Source: a virus
Virus record (IMG/VR): IMGVR_UViG_3300030419_002273
Coordinates: 1-22,479 of that record
DNA length: 22,479 nucleotides
Strand: one strand, 5' to 3'
In this document: positions 1-6,981 of the stretch, piece by piece
Position numbering within the stretch: the stretch's first letter is position 1
Layout: each line of letters begins with the position of its first letter
The notes under the pieces: generated by a model
Databases searched by the model: none
Seen by the model: only the letters and a program-made list of their open reading frames with translations
Told to the model about the DNA's origin: nothing
Made by a program: the position numbers and the translations under genes

Positions 1-1
1 A

Positions 2-244
2 ACCCATACCCTAACTGGTGTTAGTGGGTTATCCGCAGACCATGCAGATGATGTTCCTGTTCAAGAGGGCGAGTTTGCCCATGTATTGAGAGAGATATGC
101 GCCGACCTTGCCGCATCGTATTACCTTGAGGATGAAAGCCTATTTCAGACCACAGGGCCGGAAGGGTCGTTGCGTGGTGTAGCATTGAGAGAACGCGGTG
201 AAACAAACCTTAGAAGGTTGGCTCACTTGGGTAGTGTAGATTAG
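2..244 (+). CDS. C-terminal end of a probable head-tail connector protein (5' end outside window)
   Basis: Frame 2 is open from the window edge to the TAG at 242-244 and encodes the last 80 residues of a protein whose start lies upstream. The end is rich in Ala, Glu and Asp and looks helical, with segments such as FAHVLREICADLAASYYLED and a basic tail (RGETNLRRLAHLGSVD). No known motif is certain. It ends 8 bases before an HK97 gp10-like gene, which in tailed viruses is where a gp6-like head-tail adaptor is encoded, and the compact helical character agrees with such adaptors. The connector role is inferred from position. That this is a real coding end is well supported by the reading frame and by the ribosome binding site AGGTG that overlaps its stop codon. 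Confidence 0.6.
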   Translation, partial: THTLTGVSGLSADHADDVPVQEGEFAHVLREICADLAASYYLEDESLFQTTGPEGSLRGVALRERGETNLRRLAHLGSVD

Positions 245-252
245 GTGTTTCG

Positions 253-906
253 ATGTTAGGCAAACCAAACCAATTTCTACATCCGGGGTTTCCGCGCATA
301 GGCGCAATAGAAATGTTTAGGCAAAATGTTGCCAAAAACATTAAAGAAATAGATAAGGATGTTCAGGAAGATATTAGACAATTTACTCCATACGATGAAG
401 GTCATGTCACCCACTCAGGTAGAAACGCAATTAAAATGAGGAAAGTACCCGACTCCCCCCTTATATTTAATGCTTACTTTGACAAATCTAGTTTCAAGTC
501 GGGTATGAGTCATATTAACGAACAGATGCAAGGTATTATGCTTGACGGTATGAGAGATGCTATCGAGTTGGCTTCACAACAAACTAGCCAAGATATTAAT
601 AAAAAGGGAAGAAGTTTCAAAAGTAAAATTAAGCCCAAAACCAAAGCGAGTGGAGACTTATACGAAACTATAGGTGATTCTCTTACTTATGAGGAGTCAA
701 AAAATCAAGGAAACCAGTTTGCTTCATTTAAGGCTGGTTCTCGTAATCAAATTACAGGTGACTTAAGTGGTGTTGATGGTAGTAGAACAAGACCGGGCGA
801 CCCCAACCTAATACAAATAACAGAAGAAGGAACATCTCCTTTCTTTGCTCATTTAGTGTACAATGTATTTGAGCATCCGGCAAAAAGACATTTGAAAAAT
901 AGGTGA
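253..906 (+). CDS. Putative tail completion / neck protein, HK97 gp10-like
   Basis: The product has 217 residues. The N-terminal third is helical (NVAKNIKEIDKDVQEDIRQF) and is followed by TPYDEGHVTHSGRN. This resembles the 'TPvDTGrLr' segment typical of HK97 gp10-like proteins, which join the tail to the head completion complex. Near the C-terminus, ITEEGTSPFFAHLVYN followed by HPAKRHL resembles the 'EfGT...p.PFlrPA' ending of that family. The middle is Lys-rich and polar. The family is usually 110-150 residues, so this one is longer and the match is distant. The ATG at 253 is chosen because AGGTG (243-247) lies 5 bases upstream. Its stop codon TGA lies inside the ribosome binding site of the next gene, so the two are probably translationally coupled. 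A minor head protein is an alternative. Confidence 0.5.
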   Translation: MLGKPNQFLHPGFPRIGAIEMFRQNVAKNIKEIDKDVQEDIRQFTPYDEGHVTHSGRNAIKMRKVPDSPLIFNAYFDKSSFKSGMSHINEQMQGIMLDGMRDAIELASQQTSQDINKKGRSFKSKIKPKTKASGDLYETIGDSLTYEESKNQGNQFASFKAGSRNQITGDLSGVDGSRTRPGDPNLIQITEEGTSPFFAHLVYNVFEHPAKRHLKNR

Positions 907-907
907 T
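901..907 (+). promoter_or_regulatory. Ribosome binding site AGGTGAT overlapping a stop codon
   Basis: AGGTGAT lies 3 bases before the ATG at 911 and contains the TGA stop of the preceding gene. It is complementary to the AUCACCU end of archaeal 16S rRNA, and it fixes the start of the tail-terminator-like gene. Similar GGTGA-type sites precede the starts at 6982 and 19608. Confidence 0.75.
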
Positions 908-910
908 TAA

Positions 911-1966
911 ATGGCAGTAGCAACAAAAACCGAGTATTGGAATAGCCGTATGAACGGCACAGACCCGTCTGCTTTAACAGGCACATTTAACGATACTTGG
1001 TCCGGTAGCGGTGGTTCTGCGTCGGGTGGAAACTGGGTAATAACTAACGGTACTTGGACTATTACTCCTACTACAAACGCATATACGCTTGTGGCGTGCT
1101 TAGAATACACCACAGCGCCTGATAATGGGGAAGTTCTTATGCGCCTAGATAATGGTACACACAAGGTCGAGGTTCAATCTACAGGAACAAACACAAGCCT
1201 TTCTCTTGTGGGTACTTCTACCGTAACAATAAGCGACCTAGATTTGGCACTAGATGAGGAAAAACCAGTTGCGCTTTTTCTTAGACTAACTTTGGCCTCA
1301 GATGGGTCAGCAAAACTATACACGCATGAGATAATTAACGACGATGACGCTAATGCCGTTTTTAGTACGGTTACGGGCTCATCAGGCTCAGGAAAGACGG
1401 TCAGGTGGGGTAATACCACCGGAAGCGTTAAATGGGCCTCAGTTTACTACTCTAAATTTGGTGCATTTTCACCCGAAGAATTACTAATTTCTGATTTCGC
1501 TCAAGACACTCTCGCTAGAATGGGTATAGGTATAGTGGACCAAATCAAAAATAGTCCTCGTCCTTACCTAAAAACCCAAGTTGACGACTCATCCATAGTA
1601 TATGGTTATGATATTTCTTCTCAAATGATTAATAGAATAGGCTCCCCCAGTATTCATGTCTTAGTAGAACAAGTAGATTCTCCACAATTTGAATCTCTTG
1701 GTGGTGCTAAAATTACACAACAATACGATGTAAAGGTATTTATAAGTGTGAAAGGTACAAACTATGAAAACGCATACCGTAAATCATTAAACATTATGGG
1801 TGAAGTATTTGATGAACTATATGTAAATACTGGTGTAGAGGGCACTACAGATAGTATAATTGGCTTTACAGCAGACCTTGACCCCAAGATGGATAACGAC
1901 GAAGTAGTCTGTGTTCATGTCCTCACACTCACATATATGCGCAGAATTGATATGCGTCACCGATGA
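911..1966 (+). CDS. Putative tail terminator with N-terminal concanavalin/LamG-like domain
   Basis: The product has 351 residues and appears to have two parts. Residues about 15-185 are beta-rich, with the pattern WVITNGTWTI, EVLMRLDNGTHKVEV, VALFLRLTLASDGSAKLYTH and VKWASVYYSKFGAF. This looks like a concanavalin-A/LamG-type sandwich that often binds glycans. Residues about 190-351 (DFAQDTLARMGIGIVDQI, SIHVLVEQVD, ITQQYDVKVFISVKG, VVCVHVLTLTYMRRI) resemble the small alpha/beta tail-terminator proteins, which cap the tail tube and dock it to the head. Its position just before the tail tube gene agrees with that role. Typical terminators have 120-170 residues, so the N-terminal domain is an addition. 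Both assignments are by pattern only; the terminator half is the firmer of the two. Confidence 0.5.
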   Translation: MAVATKTEYWNSRMNGTDPSALTGTFNDTWSGSGGSASGGNWVITNGTWTITPTTNAYTLVACLEYTTAPDNGEVLMRLDNGTHKVEVQSTGTNTSLSLVGTSTVTISDLDLALDEEKPVALFLRLTLASDGSAKLYTHEIINDDDANAVFSTVTGSSGSGKTVRWGNTTGSVKWASVYYSKFGAFSPEELLISDFAQDTLARMGIGIVDQIKNSPRPYLKTQVDDSSIVYGYDISSQMINRIGSPSIHVLVEQVDSPQFESLGGAKITQQYDVKVFISVKGTNYENAYRKSLNIMGEVFDELYVNTGVEGTTDSIIGFTADLDPKMDNDEVVCVHVLTLTYMRRIDMRHR

Positions 1967-1971
1967 TAATG

Positions 1972-1979
1972 TTTATAGG
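1972..1979 (+). promoter_or_regulatory. Possible archaeal TATA box before the tail tube gene
   Basis: TTTATAGG lies in the 52-base gap between the terminator-like gene and the tail tube gene. A start about 26 bases downstream would give a short leader that includes AGAGGT (2007-2012), the ribosome binding site for the ATG at 2019. An extra promoter for an abundant protein such as the tube is plausible, but this box is an imperfect match and is unconfirmed. Confidence 0.3.
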
Positions 1980-2018
1980 TCAGCCTAGTCGTAGATTAGA
2001 ACACCTAGAGGTACTATT

Positions 2019-3041
2019 ATGGTTGATTTCAATAACAGATACATTTCAATACACAAAGAAGGCTCTACCTATAAGTCCACTTCGGGCGGTGGAACAGAAG
2101 TTTATGGTGAGATAGATGATGAGTCATTTGCTCACAGATATAATTTGCTAACCCGACAAGATATGAGTCGCCCTATCGCATCAAAGTCTGTGACAGGACT
2201 TGAGTATTCCGAGGGCGGGTTGAATTTGGCCGCACAAATAGACCCATTTGTAGCAAATGTATTTCGTGCTTTCTTCAAGGACACCGCATCGGGTACAGTA
2301 CACACATTTACTGAGCCAAGCGGTGCAGAAACACTACCTTCATTCACAATTCAGGTTGGTAGAGAAAGTTCAGAACATGAGTTTACAGGAATGATGGGTA
2401 ATACTCTATCAATGTCTGCGACTGTTGGAGAGTATGTTATGCTTTCAGCAGATTTTATCGGATGCGCACAAACACACAGCGCAGGTGGTTCGACTTTACA
2501 AACACCAACCTTTACAGACGCGCTAGATGCTCTTTACTTTGCTAATGGAAGCATTGTCTTTGATGACGGAAGCGGAAACACAACTGCGTCAGCAACTGTT
2601 AAGTCGTTTTCTTTTGATATAAACATGAATAGAGACACAGATAACGCTACTGCTCTTGGAAACGCAACTTATGTTCGCGCCCCACTTTCACAACGCAGAG
2701 AGATTAGTGGAACCATAGAATTAAATCAAGTTATATGGGGAGCAAACCCAACTGGTGATGACCCATCATACGATAATCTAATTAAGGCCGATGGTGATTT
2801 GTATAATCCAAGCGGCGCTACTCCAGCAATTAAACTAACTCTAAACGAAGAAACTGGTTCAGACTATATCGAAATTTCCTTCTACAAAGTAAGATTTGAA
2901 GCGCCTGATGCATCTGTAAGTGGACGAGATGCAAACACAATGAGTGTTAATTTTGTCGCTCTATACGACGCCGGTGGTGCTGACAAGGCTATGCAAGTCA
3001 AGATGAGTGGTTCTTCTCTTGCTGACGGTACTGCTTACTAG
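2019..3041 (+). CDS. Major tail tube protein
   Basis: The product has 340 residues, is beta-rich and acidic, and is very poor in Cys. It follows the architecture of siphovirus tail tube proteins. An N-terminal arm ends in DMSRPIASKSV, then comes a segment describing the subunit core (DPFVANVFRAFFKDT), then a strand-turn pattern with FTIQVGRESSEHEFTGMM, LSMSATVGEYVMLSADFIG and, later, ASATVKSFSFDINMNRD and REISGTIELNQ. The alternating 'sl.is...Ge.v..s.dfiG' strands are characteristic of tube proteins, which stack as hexameric rings around the tape measure. The gene lies between terminator-like and chaperone/tape-measure genes, as expected. The ATG is supported by AGAGGT at 2007-2012. Family assignment is from pattern and order, not from a search. 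Confidence 0.72.
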   Translation: MVDFNNRYISIHKEGSTYKSTSGGGTEVYGEIDDESFAHRYNLLTRQDMSRPIASKSVTGLEYSEGGLNLAAQIDPFVANVFRAFFKDTASGTVHTFTEPSGAETLPSFTIQVGRESSEHEFTGMMGNTLSMSATVGEYVMLSADFIGCAQTHSAGGSTLQTPTFTDALDALYFANGSIVFDDGSGNTTASATVKSFSFDINMNRDTDNATALGNATYVRAPLSQRREISGTIELNQVIWGANPTGDDPSYDNLIKADGDLYNPSGATPAIKLTLNEETGSDYIEISFYKVRFEAPDASVSGRDANTMSVNFVALYDAGGADKAMQVKMSGSSLADGTAY

Positions 3042-3050
3042 GGTGTTTAG

Positions 3051-3236
3051 ATGGATTTAGTAGAGTTTGCACTTACATTGGGTAAGGATATACCCAAGAA
3101 ATATCTAAAAGACATCAAAGAGATGGCTGATAGAAAGGTAGTAATGCAATACTGTAAGAGATTTCCTGACGCCACTACTAAGAAAAGTGCCCCCGCACCC
3201 AAAACCAACAAGAAGTTGGAAACAGAAGAAGAATGA
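3051..3236 (+). CDS. Small charged tail-module protein, unknown function
   Basis: The product has 61 residues, starting 9 bases after the tail tube gene and preceded by AGGGTG. The first 40 residues look helical (VEFALTLGKDIPKKYLKDIK). The last 20 are a low-complexity Lys/Pro/Ala/Glu tail (KKSAPAPKTNKK then LETEEE) that is probably disordered. The ribosome binding site and the tight spacing indicate a real gene. Small proteins between tube and chaperone genes occur in many siphoviruses, but no specific function can be read from this sequence. Confidence 0.55.
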   Translation: MDLVEFALTLGKDIPKKYLKDIKEMADRKVVMQYCKRFPDATTKKSAPAPKTNKKLETEEE

Positions 3237-3240
3237 ACTC

Positions 3241-3248
3241 TTTATTAA
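3241..3248 (+). promoter_or_regulatory. Possible TATA box before the tail chaperone gene, with a small hairpin downstream
   Basis: TTTATTAA lies in the 51-base gap before the ATG at 3288. A start near 3270-3274 would leave a short leader with the purine-rich GAGAGTGA. Just after the box, ACCCA (3249-3253) and TGGGT (3261-3265) can pair into a 5-bp stem with a 7-base loop. No U-tract follows, so the hairpin is not an obvious terminator. Both are weak signals. Confidence 0.25.
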
Positions 3249-3287
3249 ACCCATAAAGTGTGGGTATTATAGAGCGAGAGTGAAACT

Positions 3288-3638
3288 ATGCCAGTAATGA
3301 AGAAAGAAATAGAGTTAGAAGATGGTACTAAAATTTGGGTTAGACAAGCATCCGGTATGGAGCGCCTAAAGATTACCAATATACAAGGAAAGGCGTTTCG
3401 TAAGATGCGACACGCTGGCGACCCTACAGAATGGACTGACGAGCAAAACGAGGAGTTTGCCATATTAGTTGATGAAATGGGTGGCGGAATAGAAGCACAA
3501 ATGGAAGAATGGATTGGTCCCTGTGTTATTGATGAAAACATAGATATTAATTTATTGACCTTTGATGAATTGAATACTATACTTCAATTCGTGCGTGGTG
3601 ATGATGAAGAAGGCGCTGTACCTTTTCAGAGTTCCTGA
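3288..3638 (+). CDS. Tail assembly chaperone, G-like
   Basis: The product is an acidic 116-residue protein: a short beta start (KKEIELEDGTKIWVRQASGMERL) as seen in many tail assembly chaperones, then helices containing EEFAILVDEMGGGI and LLTFDELNTILQFVRGDDEE. It lies between the tail tube and tape measure genes, the invariant place for lambda G/GT-type chaperones, which coat the tape measure protein during tail assembly and are absent from the virion. The next open frame is in the -1 frame and overlaps its end, which fits a programmed frameshift that makes a longer G-T form. The purine-rich GAGAGTGA just upstream serves as ribosome binding site. The chaperone role is inferred from position, size, charge and frame arrangement. 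Confidence 0.65.
   Translation: MPVMKKEIELEDGTKIWVRQASGMERLKITNIQGKAFRKMRHAGDPTEWTDEQNEEFAILVDEMGGGIEAQMEEWIGPCVIDENIDINLLTFDELNTILQFVRGDDEEGAVPFQSS
3608..3638 (+). other. Candidate -1 programmed frameshift window (G to G-T)
   Basis: The -1 frame relative to the 116-residue G gene is open from 3608 (after a TGA at 3605-3607) into the downstream T gene, so a shift must occur within 3608-3638. The best candidate is CCTTTTC at 3621-3627, where a tRNA on TTT (3624-3626) can slip back one base and still read TTT. After the shift the frame reads SEFLIVAPSLC straight into the Met at 3659, giving a product of about 219 residues. The heptamer is not a perfect X-XXY-YYZ site because the preceding CCT codon would re-pair poorly. 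Confidence 0.5.
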
Positions 3639-3658
3639 TAGTCGCACCTAGCCTTTGC

Positions 3659-3946
3659 ATGGCTTTCAAAGGAACAACCCCCTCAGATTTATGGCTAAAG
3701 TATTCTGTTGAGGGTGGTCGCCGCCTAATGGAGTTAGACCTTATTATAGCGGCAGAAATTAACGATAAAATAGCGGAAGCAACAAAGGATGTAAAAGATA
3801 CAAAAGGTATGGTTGCGCGACGCGACCAAAAGCGTCACCAACGCAAACTATTATCAAACAATAACGAACTACTCGGCATATTGAGAGATAGCGGGGTTCC
3901 TGTAGTGGAATCTAAGAGTGGAGAGAATTTGAATGATAGGGACTGA
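3659..3946 (+). CDS. Tail assembly chaperone, T-like extension (probably expressed by frameshift)
   Basis: From its first ATG this frame encodes 95 residues, with the helix-rich segment WLKYSVEGGRRLMELDLIIA followed by a charged region (VARRDQKRHQRKLLSNNNE). No ribosome binding site precedes the ATG, whereas nearly every other gene here has one. The frame is open upstream to 3608 and encodes a hydrophobic helix (FLIVAPSLC) that leads naturally into MAFKGTTPSDLW. I therefore infer that it is the T part of a G-T fusion made by a -1 frameshift, as in lambda. It overlaps the start of the tape measure gene by 14 bases, also usual. Independent low-level starting at 3659 cannot be excluded. Confidence 0.6.
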   Translation: MAFKGTTPSDLWLKYSVEGGRRLMELDLIIAAEINDKIAEATKDVKDTKGMVARRDQKRHQRKLLSNNNELLGILRDSGVPVVESKSGENLNDRD

Positions 3947-6900
3947 AATAGCACTCAATTTTCTTGAGTTTACACCATTAGCAGCAATTGCTTGTGCTGT
4001 TGCGATGGTAGTTCTTCGTGCTAGTGGTTCAAGGGTTTTCTTCGATGTAGTAGGTACTTGGCAAGCAACAAAAATGCTAACTGATGCCAACGCCACAGCC
4101 ACAGTTCTTGAATCTCTTTACATGGATTCTTTGATGGCTATACAAGAAAGCGCATCAGAATTAGCACAAATGTTTGATTTTGTAGATGAGGTTATGCCTT
4201 TAACACAAGAAATAGAAAACGCTAGAGTTGAGTTTGAAAAGTTCGTAGATAATATGGATGAGGCTAAAGCGTTAGAGAATCAAATTCAAGACATAGGTTT
4301 AGCGTTTGGGTTTGCGGCTGATGAAGCCTTCGTAGCGGGTGCGCGTATGGCGCAACTTAGCGGTGTCTTAGGCGGTCAAGGCAGTACAGCAGTAGGAACA
4401 GAAATGGGTATGATGTTTGGATTAATTAGCGGTATGGAAACAGAAGCGGCCATGCAAAGACTAATTAACCTAAATCAACAAACTAAGTTTATGACCGAAA
4501 ACATCGAAGAAGGTATGGAAGCACAAGAAAAGGCTAACATAATTAGGCGTGATACTATACGGGTTCTCGACCAACTTAACACAGTTGAGAACAGGTCGGC
4601 TGCTACTATGACGCAAATAACTTTCGTTATGAATCAATTTGCTTCACAGGCTCATCTTACTAATGAAAGTATTGCGGCTATGGCTGCTATGTCGGCTACA
4701 TTGATTGAGGCTGGTGAGGAGCAAGGTAAGGGTGGTCGTGCGTTGCGTATGATTTACGCTCGTCTTGGTGCTGATACTAACGGCGCTAGAAGTGAATTAG
4801 AAAGATTGGGAATAGCAGTTTATGACGCAGATGGAGCCATGCGACCATTTAGTGATTTATTGCAAGAATTAGCAGTACATTATGAAGGTATGAATGATAA
4901 ACAAAAGATGGCTACTGTTCAAACTGTTGCTGGTAATAGGCACTATACTCGTCTTATTAAACTACTTGAAAATGTAGATAGAGTAAGAGAACTTGAGTTA
5001 GAGGCGTTGTTAGCACAGTTCCCAGCGAGAGATGAATTGCAAAGAAGATTAGATTCTGAAATCTTCAAGTACGAACAAGCAGAAGCATCTCTTAAGAATT
5101 ATAGTGCCGCATTTGGAAACTCCATGTTGCCAGCACTAACTAGGGTGACTGAACAACAAGCGTTATTCTATAAAACATTAGTTGGGTTTACTGAGGGTAA
5201 ATTTGGTGGTGTCGTAAGTGGATTCATTATGATGTCAAGATTGATGTCTAATTTCGTTGGTCCTACAGCGGCAGCAATTATTGCTATCAAAAACTTACAA
5301 ATTGCTATGCAAACACAGATATTGGTAAGTAGGGCATTAAGGGGAGAACAGATAGCCGGAAATCAAGCGATGGTAATACATAACTTACAAACCGGTATAA
5401 TGATGCAACGAAAGCACGAACAAGTAATGGTTATGGAAAAGGAAAATGCGGTGTCTAGTGTTGCGGCCATGAGACTTAGAGAAGAAATAAACAAGCGAAT
5501 AGTGCTGATAAACCAACTTGACCGAAGTAGCGCAAGTAGGGCGGCGCACGAAAAATGGCTACAACGGGATATAAACTCATTAAAACAATTGGGTGTTGAA
5601 GTAGAAATACTGACACAAAAAGAAAAGGCAGCAAAAGCCACAACAGATTTATTGAATAATAGTATGTTGCAAAGTAGTTTGGCGGCTACTCAATTATCAA
5701 TAAAGTTAGGTGGATTAGGTAGCATATTTATGATGTTTTCAGAATCTGAGCGCGGTATGAGAGTAGGTATGGTTTTAACTACTGCTGCTATGGCTGTGCA
5801 AATGGCCCAAGTGTATAACAGCATTACTGCTATGCAACAAAAAAATGTAGTAGATGCTAGAAATATCGTGGTGCAGCAAACAACAATGATAACTTACGGA
5901 AAGCAAATAATCCAATTGTTTACTTTGACATCGCTAAAGAAGGCGTGGGCATCTGCTATGGTTATGGCTACAAAAGCAACAAGGGGTCTTAGTATAGCGA
6001 TAAAAAGCCTACTGAGAGCAACAGTTATATTTGCTATTATTGATTTCGCTTTAAGCACTTTGGGAGAAACAATTGGATTATTTAATGATAATATCGAAGA
6101 TATTAAAGTAGATGCTATGGCAGGTCAGATTGCTGATACTGCGTTAGTTATGGACTATCTAAGTATGAGTACAACTGAATTAAATGCCGCGTTAGAAGCC
6201 CAAGATACACTAATACAAGGTGTGGGCGAAAACGCAGATTCAACAAGCACTAGAATAGTAAATGCAGCAAATGCAGAAATAATTGCTATTAATGAAGTTT
6301 TGCAAATGCGTGAACTTGAAGAAATACAGTTGGAAGGCTCAATAGACCGAGTTAATGAATATATTGACGCAAAGGAAGAACTCAAAAGACTTGAGGAAGG
6401 CGAAAAGAAAGCCGGGTGGTTGGGTATAGGCACAAAATTGGATTGGCTCAATGAAAATGTCACTAAAAAGTTATTTGGTCGTTGGGGAGTCGGTGAAGGA
6501 AGTATAGCAAATGCATTAACTGGTGGTCTAGTAGATGATAAAGAGGAGGCCGCTAAGATAGTAGAGGATTTTGCAATTGACTTTGTGGACCTACACGACT
6601 TTATGAAAGACAGACATTTTGAAAACTATGCTGATATGGAACATACGCTTTTAGAATACATTAGAGTCGCTAACAATATCGGAGAAGATGAATGGATGGG
6701 AGGACTTGGTAGTTCTATTGAAGCGGCAACCGATGAAATCTATAACTTCAATAACGCAAGAGAAGAATTATTCTACGGTTTTGCATCTGATAGACTTACT
6801 GGCGACCTTGTAAGACAAGTTCACCAACAGGGTGTAGAAACACTTATTACTACTACAGAAGTAATTATGACTAATAATTTCAATGGCATGACAACAGCAG

Positions 6901-6977
6901 AAGTCGCGCAAGAGATTTTAGATGAAATAGAGAACGGAGCGAAGCGCAGAAACATTAACATTGATGCGATAGGGTGA
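3933..6977 (+). CDS. Tape measure protein
   Basis: The product has 1014 residues, is Ala- and Met-rich and mostly helical. The region at roughly residues 200-400 has the typical tape-measure core: a helical bundle ending in GKGGRALRMIYARLG, then SELERLGIAVYDADGAMRPF, then LLQELAVHY and MATVQTVAGNRHYTRL. This corresponds to the 'lG..v.d.dG..r...dll..l' signature of phage tail tape measure proteins. Hydrophobic stretches (about residues 14-30, VVSGFIMMSRLM, MRVGMVLTTAAMAVQMAQVY, ATVIFAIIDFALS) are expected for a protein that enters or crosses the host membrane during genome delivery. At about 1.5 angstrom per residue its length suggests a tail of very roughly 150 nm. GGAG (3920-3923) is the ribosome binding site. 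Its stop lies inside the ribosome binding site of the hub gene. Confidence 0.85.
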   Translation: MIGTEIALNFLEFTPLAAIACAVAMVVLRASGSRVFFDVVGTWQATKMLTDANATATVLESLYMDSLMAIQESASELAQMFDFVDEVMPLTQEIENARVEFEKFVDNMDEAKALENQIQDIGLAFGFAADEAFVAGARMAQLSGVLGGQGSTAVGTEMGMMFGLISGMETEAAMQRLINLNQQTKFMTENIEEGMEAQEKANIIRRDTIRVLDQLNTVENRSAATMTQITFVMNQFASQAHLTNESIAAMAAMSATLIEAGEEQGKGGRALRMIYARLGADTNGARSELERLGIAVYDADGAMRPFSDLLQELAVHYEGMNDKQKMATVQTVAGNRHYTRLIKLLENVDRVRELELEALLAQFPARDELQRRLDSEIFKYEQAEASLKNYSAAFGNSMLPALTRVTEQQALFYKTLVGFTEGKFGGVVSGFIMMSRLMSNFVGPTAAAIIAIKNLQIAMQTQILVSRALRGEQIAGNQAMVIHNLQTGIMMQRKHEQVMVMEKENAVSSVAAMRLREEINKRIVLINQLDRSSASRAAHEKWLQRDINSLKQLGVEVEILTQKEKAAKATTDLLNNSMLQSSLAATQLSIKLGGLGSIFMMFSESERGMRVGMVLTTAAMAVQMAQVYNSITAMQQKNVVDARNIVVQQTTMITYGKQIIQLFTLTSLKKAWASAMVMATKATRGLSIAIKSLLRATVIFAIIDFALSTLGETIGLFNDNIEDIKVDAMAGQIADTALVMDYLSMSTTELNAALEAQDTLIQGVGENADSTSTRIVNAANAEIIAINEVLQMRELEEIQLEGSIDRVNEYIDAKEELKRLEEGEKKAGWLGIGTKLDWLNENVTKKLFGRWGVGEGSIANALTGGLVDDKEEAAKIVEDFAIDFVDLHDFMKDRHFENYADMEHTLLEYIRVANNIGEDEWMGGLGSSIEAATDEIYNFNNAREELFYGFASDRLTGDLVRQVHQQGVETLITTTEVIMTNNFNGMTTAEVAQEILDEIENGAKRRNINIDAIG

Positions 6978-6981
6978 GTGA

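Noticed and set aside
3249-3265. Hairpin ACCCA/TGGGT as a transcription terminator before the chaperone gene
   Set aside because: The stem is only 5 bp with no following T-run, and archaeal termination relies mainly on T-tracts. It is kept only as a minor note with the possible TATA box.
5363-5641. Ser/Ile/Phe-rich minus-strand frame within the tape measure gene
   Set aside because: It is a shadow of the helical Ala/Glu/Lys/Met-rich tape measure sequence, with no start signal or recognisable domain.
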